A stretch of DNA of 39,460 nt, taken from assembly GCA_013286835.1 (NCBI GenBank), contig JABDEZ010000015.1, positions 1-39,460 on the forward strand, written 5' to 3'. Both the position numbers and the translations under genes were made by a program. Under the pieces are notes generated by a model. The model searched no databases. It was not told the DNA's origin and saw only the letters and a program-made list of their open reading frames with translations. This stretch comes from Bacteroidota bacterium. GTDB lineage: Bacteria; Bacteroidota; Bacteroidia; Chitinophagales; Chitinophagaceae. This document shows positions 39,371 through 39,460 of the stretch, piece after piece. Each line of letters opens with the position of its first letter. Position 1 is the stretch's first letter.

Positions 39371-39460
39371 AACTATCAACAGATAATTCTTTCCCGGCTA
39401 TAGATTGTGTTGCGTTATCAAATAAAGTCTTTTCAACTTCCCCGGTAGCCAGGTTGTACA
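39327..39460 (-). pseudogene. Out-of-frame N-terminal part of the dipeptidyl peptidase, running off the window
   Basis: Read from the right edge this frame gives YNLATGEVEKTLFDN...SVDSYEFSADEQK and then NVIIY and a TGA at 39327-39329. The first part is the expected propeller sequence of an S9B peptidase (…FSxDEKK), and adding one A to the A7 run restores DEQKKMLLYTEGEHIYRRS, joining it to the downstream frame. The gene starts beyond the window. Confidence 0.7.

Noticed and set aside
39371-39379. TTG at 39379 as the start of the dipeptidyl peptidase
   Set aside because: The real N-terminal sequence continues in another frame to the window edge, so any start here is an artefact of the frameshift.

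Overview
The window reads as a chromosomal segment of a Bacteroidota bacterium, most likely a member of the Chitinophagaceae. The evidence is: two large surface proteins with type IX secretion (T9SS) C-terminal sorting domains; promoters of the Bacteroidota pattern TTG-N19-TAnnTTTG (very clear before hmgA and the GH39 gene); the efp-accB-accC gene order; a short single-copy RpoD-like sigma factor; and moderately AT-rich DNA with weak Shine-Dalgarno signals. No tRNA, rRNA, transposase, phage gene or CRISPR array was seen.

Layout. 1-6.4 kb holds housekeeping genes: the 3' part of rpoD, a DUF2062 membrane protein, a ferritin, a small lipoprotein translationally coupled to hutI, then efp, accB and accC. 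6.5-12.2 kb is a surface-polysaccharide block: rfbB-rfbA (dTDP-sugar synthesis), then four tightly packed genes (a nucleotidyltransferase/kinase fusion, an EcbF/BcbF-type HAD phosphatase, a second nucleotidyltransferase and a possible glycosyltransferase). Together they look like a pathway that phosphorylates and nucleotide-activates a small molecule for capsule or LPS decoration. 12.2-15.3 kb holds a DUF445 protein and the hmgA-hppD tyrosine catabolism operon. 15.3-25 kb holds two T9SS-exported proteins (741 and 1451 aa) flanking a four-gene two-component module: NarL-type regulator, lipoprotein, 7-TM protein and histidine kinase. 25.1-28.5 kb holds a small Bacteroidota-specific protein and an overlapping pair of glycosidase genes (GH39 and a PF10091/GH144-like glucoamylase) without signal peptides.

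28.5-39.5 kb is entirely on the minus strand. It holds a Y-family DNA polymerase followed by an SplB-like radical SAM protein, with a perfect 17-bp palindrome upstream; miaE; a secreted thioredoxin-like protein; a 430-bp gene-free stretch with six ATGCCCGA-type repeats, three of them spaced at exactly 11 bp; a siderophore-interacting flavoprotein; and an apparent operon of dipeptidyl peptidase IV, a YihY/BrkB membrane protein, a cytochrome c/copper monooxygenase-like lipoprotein and a PMT-type glycosyltransferase. The peptidase gene carries an apparent single-base frameshift in an A7 run near the right edge.

Most promising for something new: the polymerase/radical-SAM pair, in which both proteins carry sliding-clamp-like motifs (QYSLF and a C-terminal QLPLF) behind a perfect operator-like palindrome; the helically phased ATGCCCGA repeat cluster; the capsule-modification gene set; and EF-P without the canonical PGKG loop. 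All functions are inferred from sequence reading alone; no database search was run.
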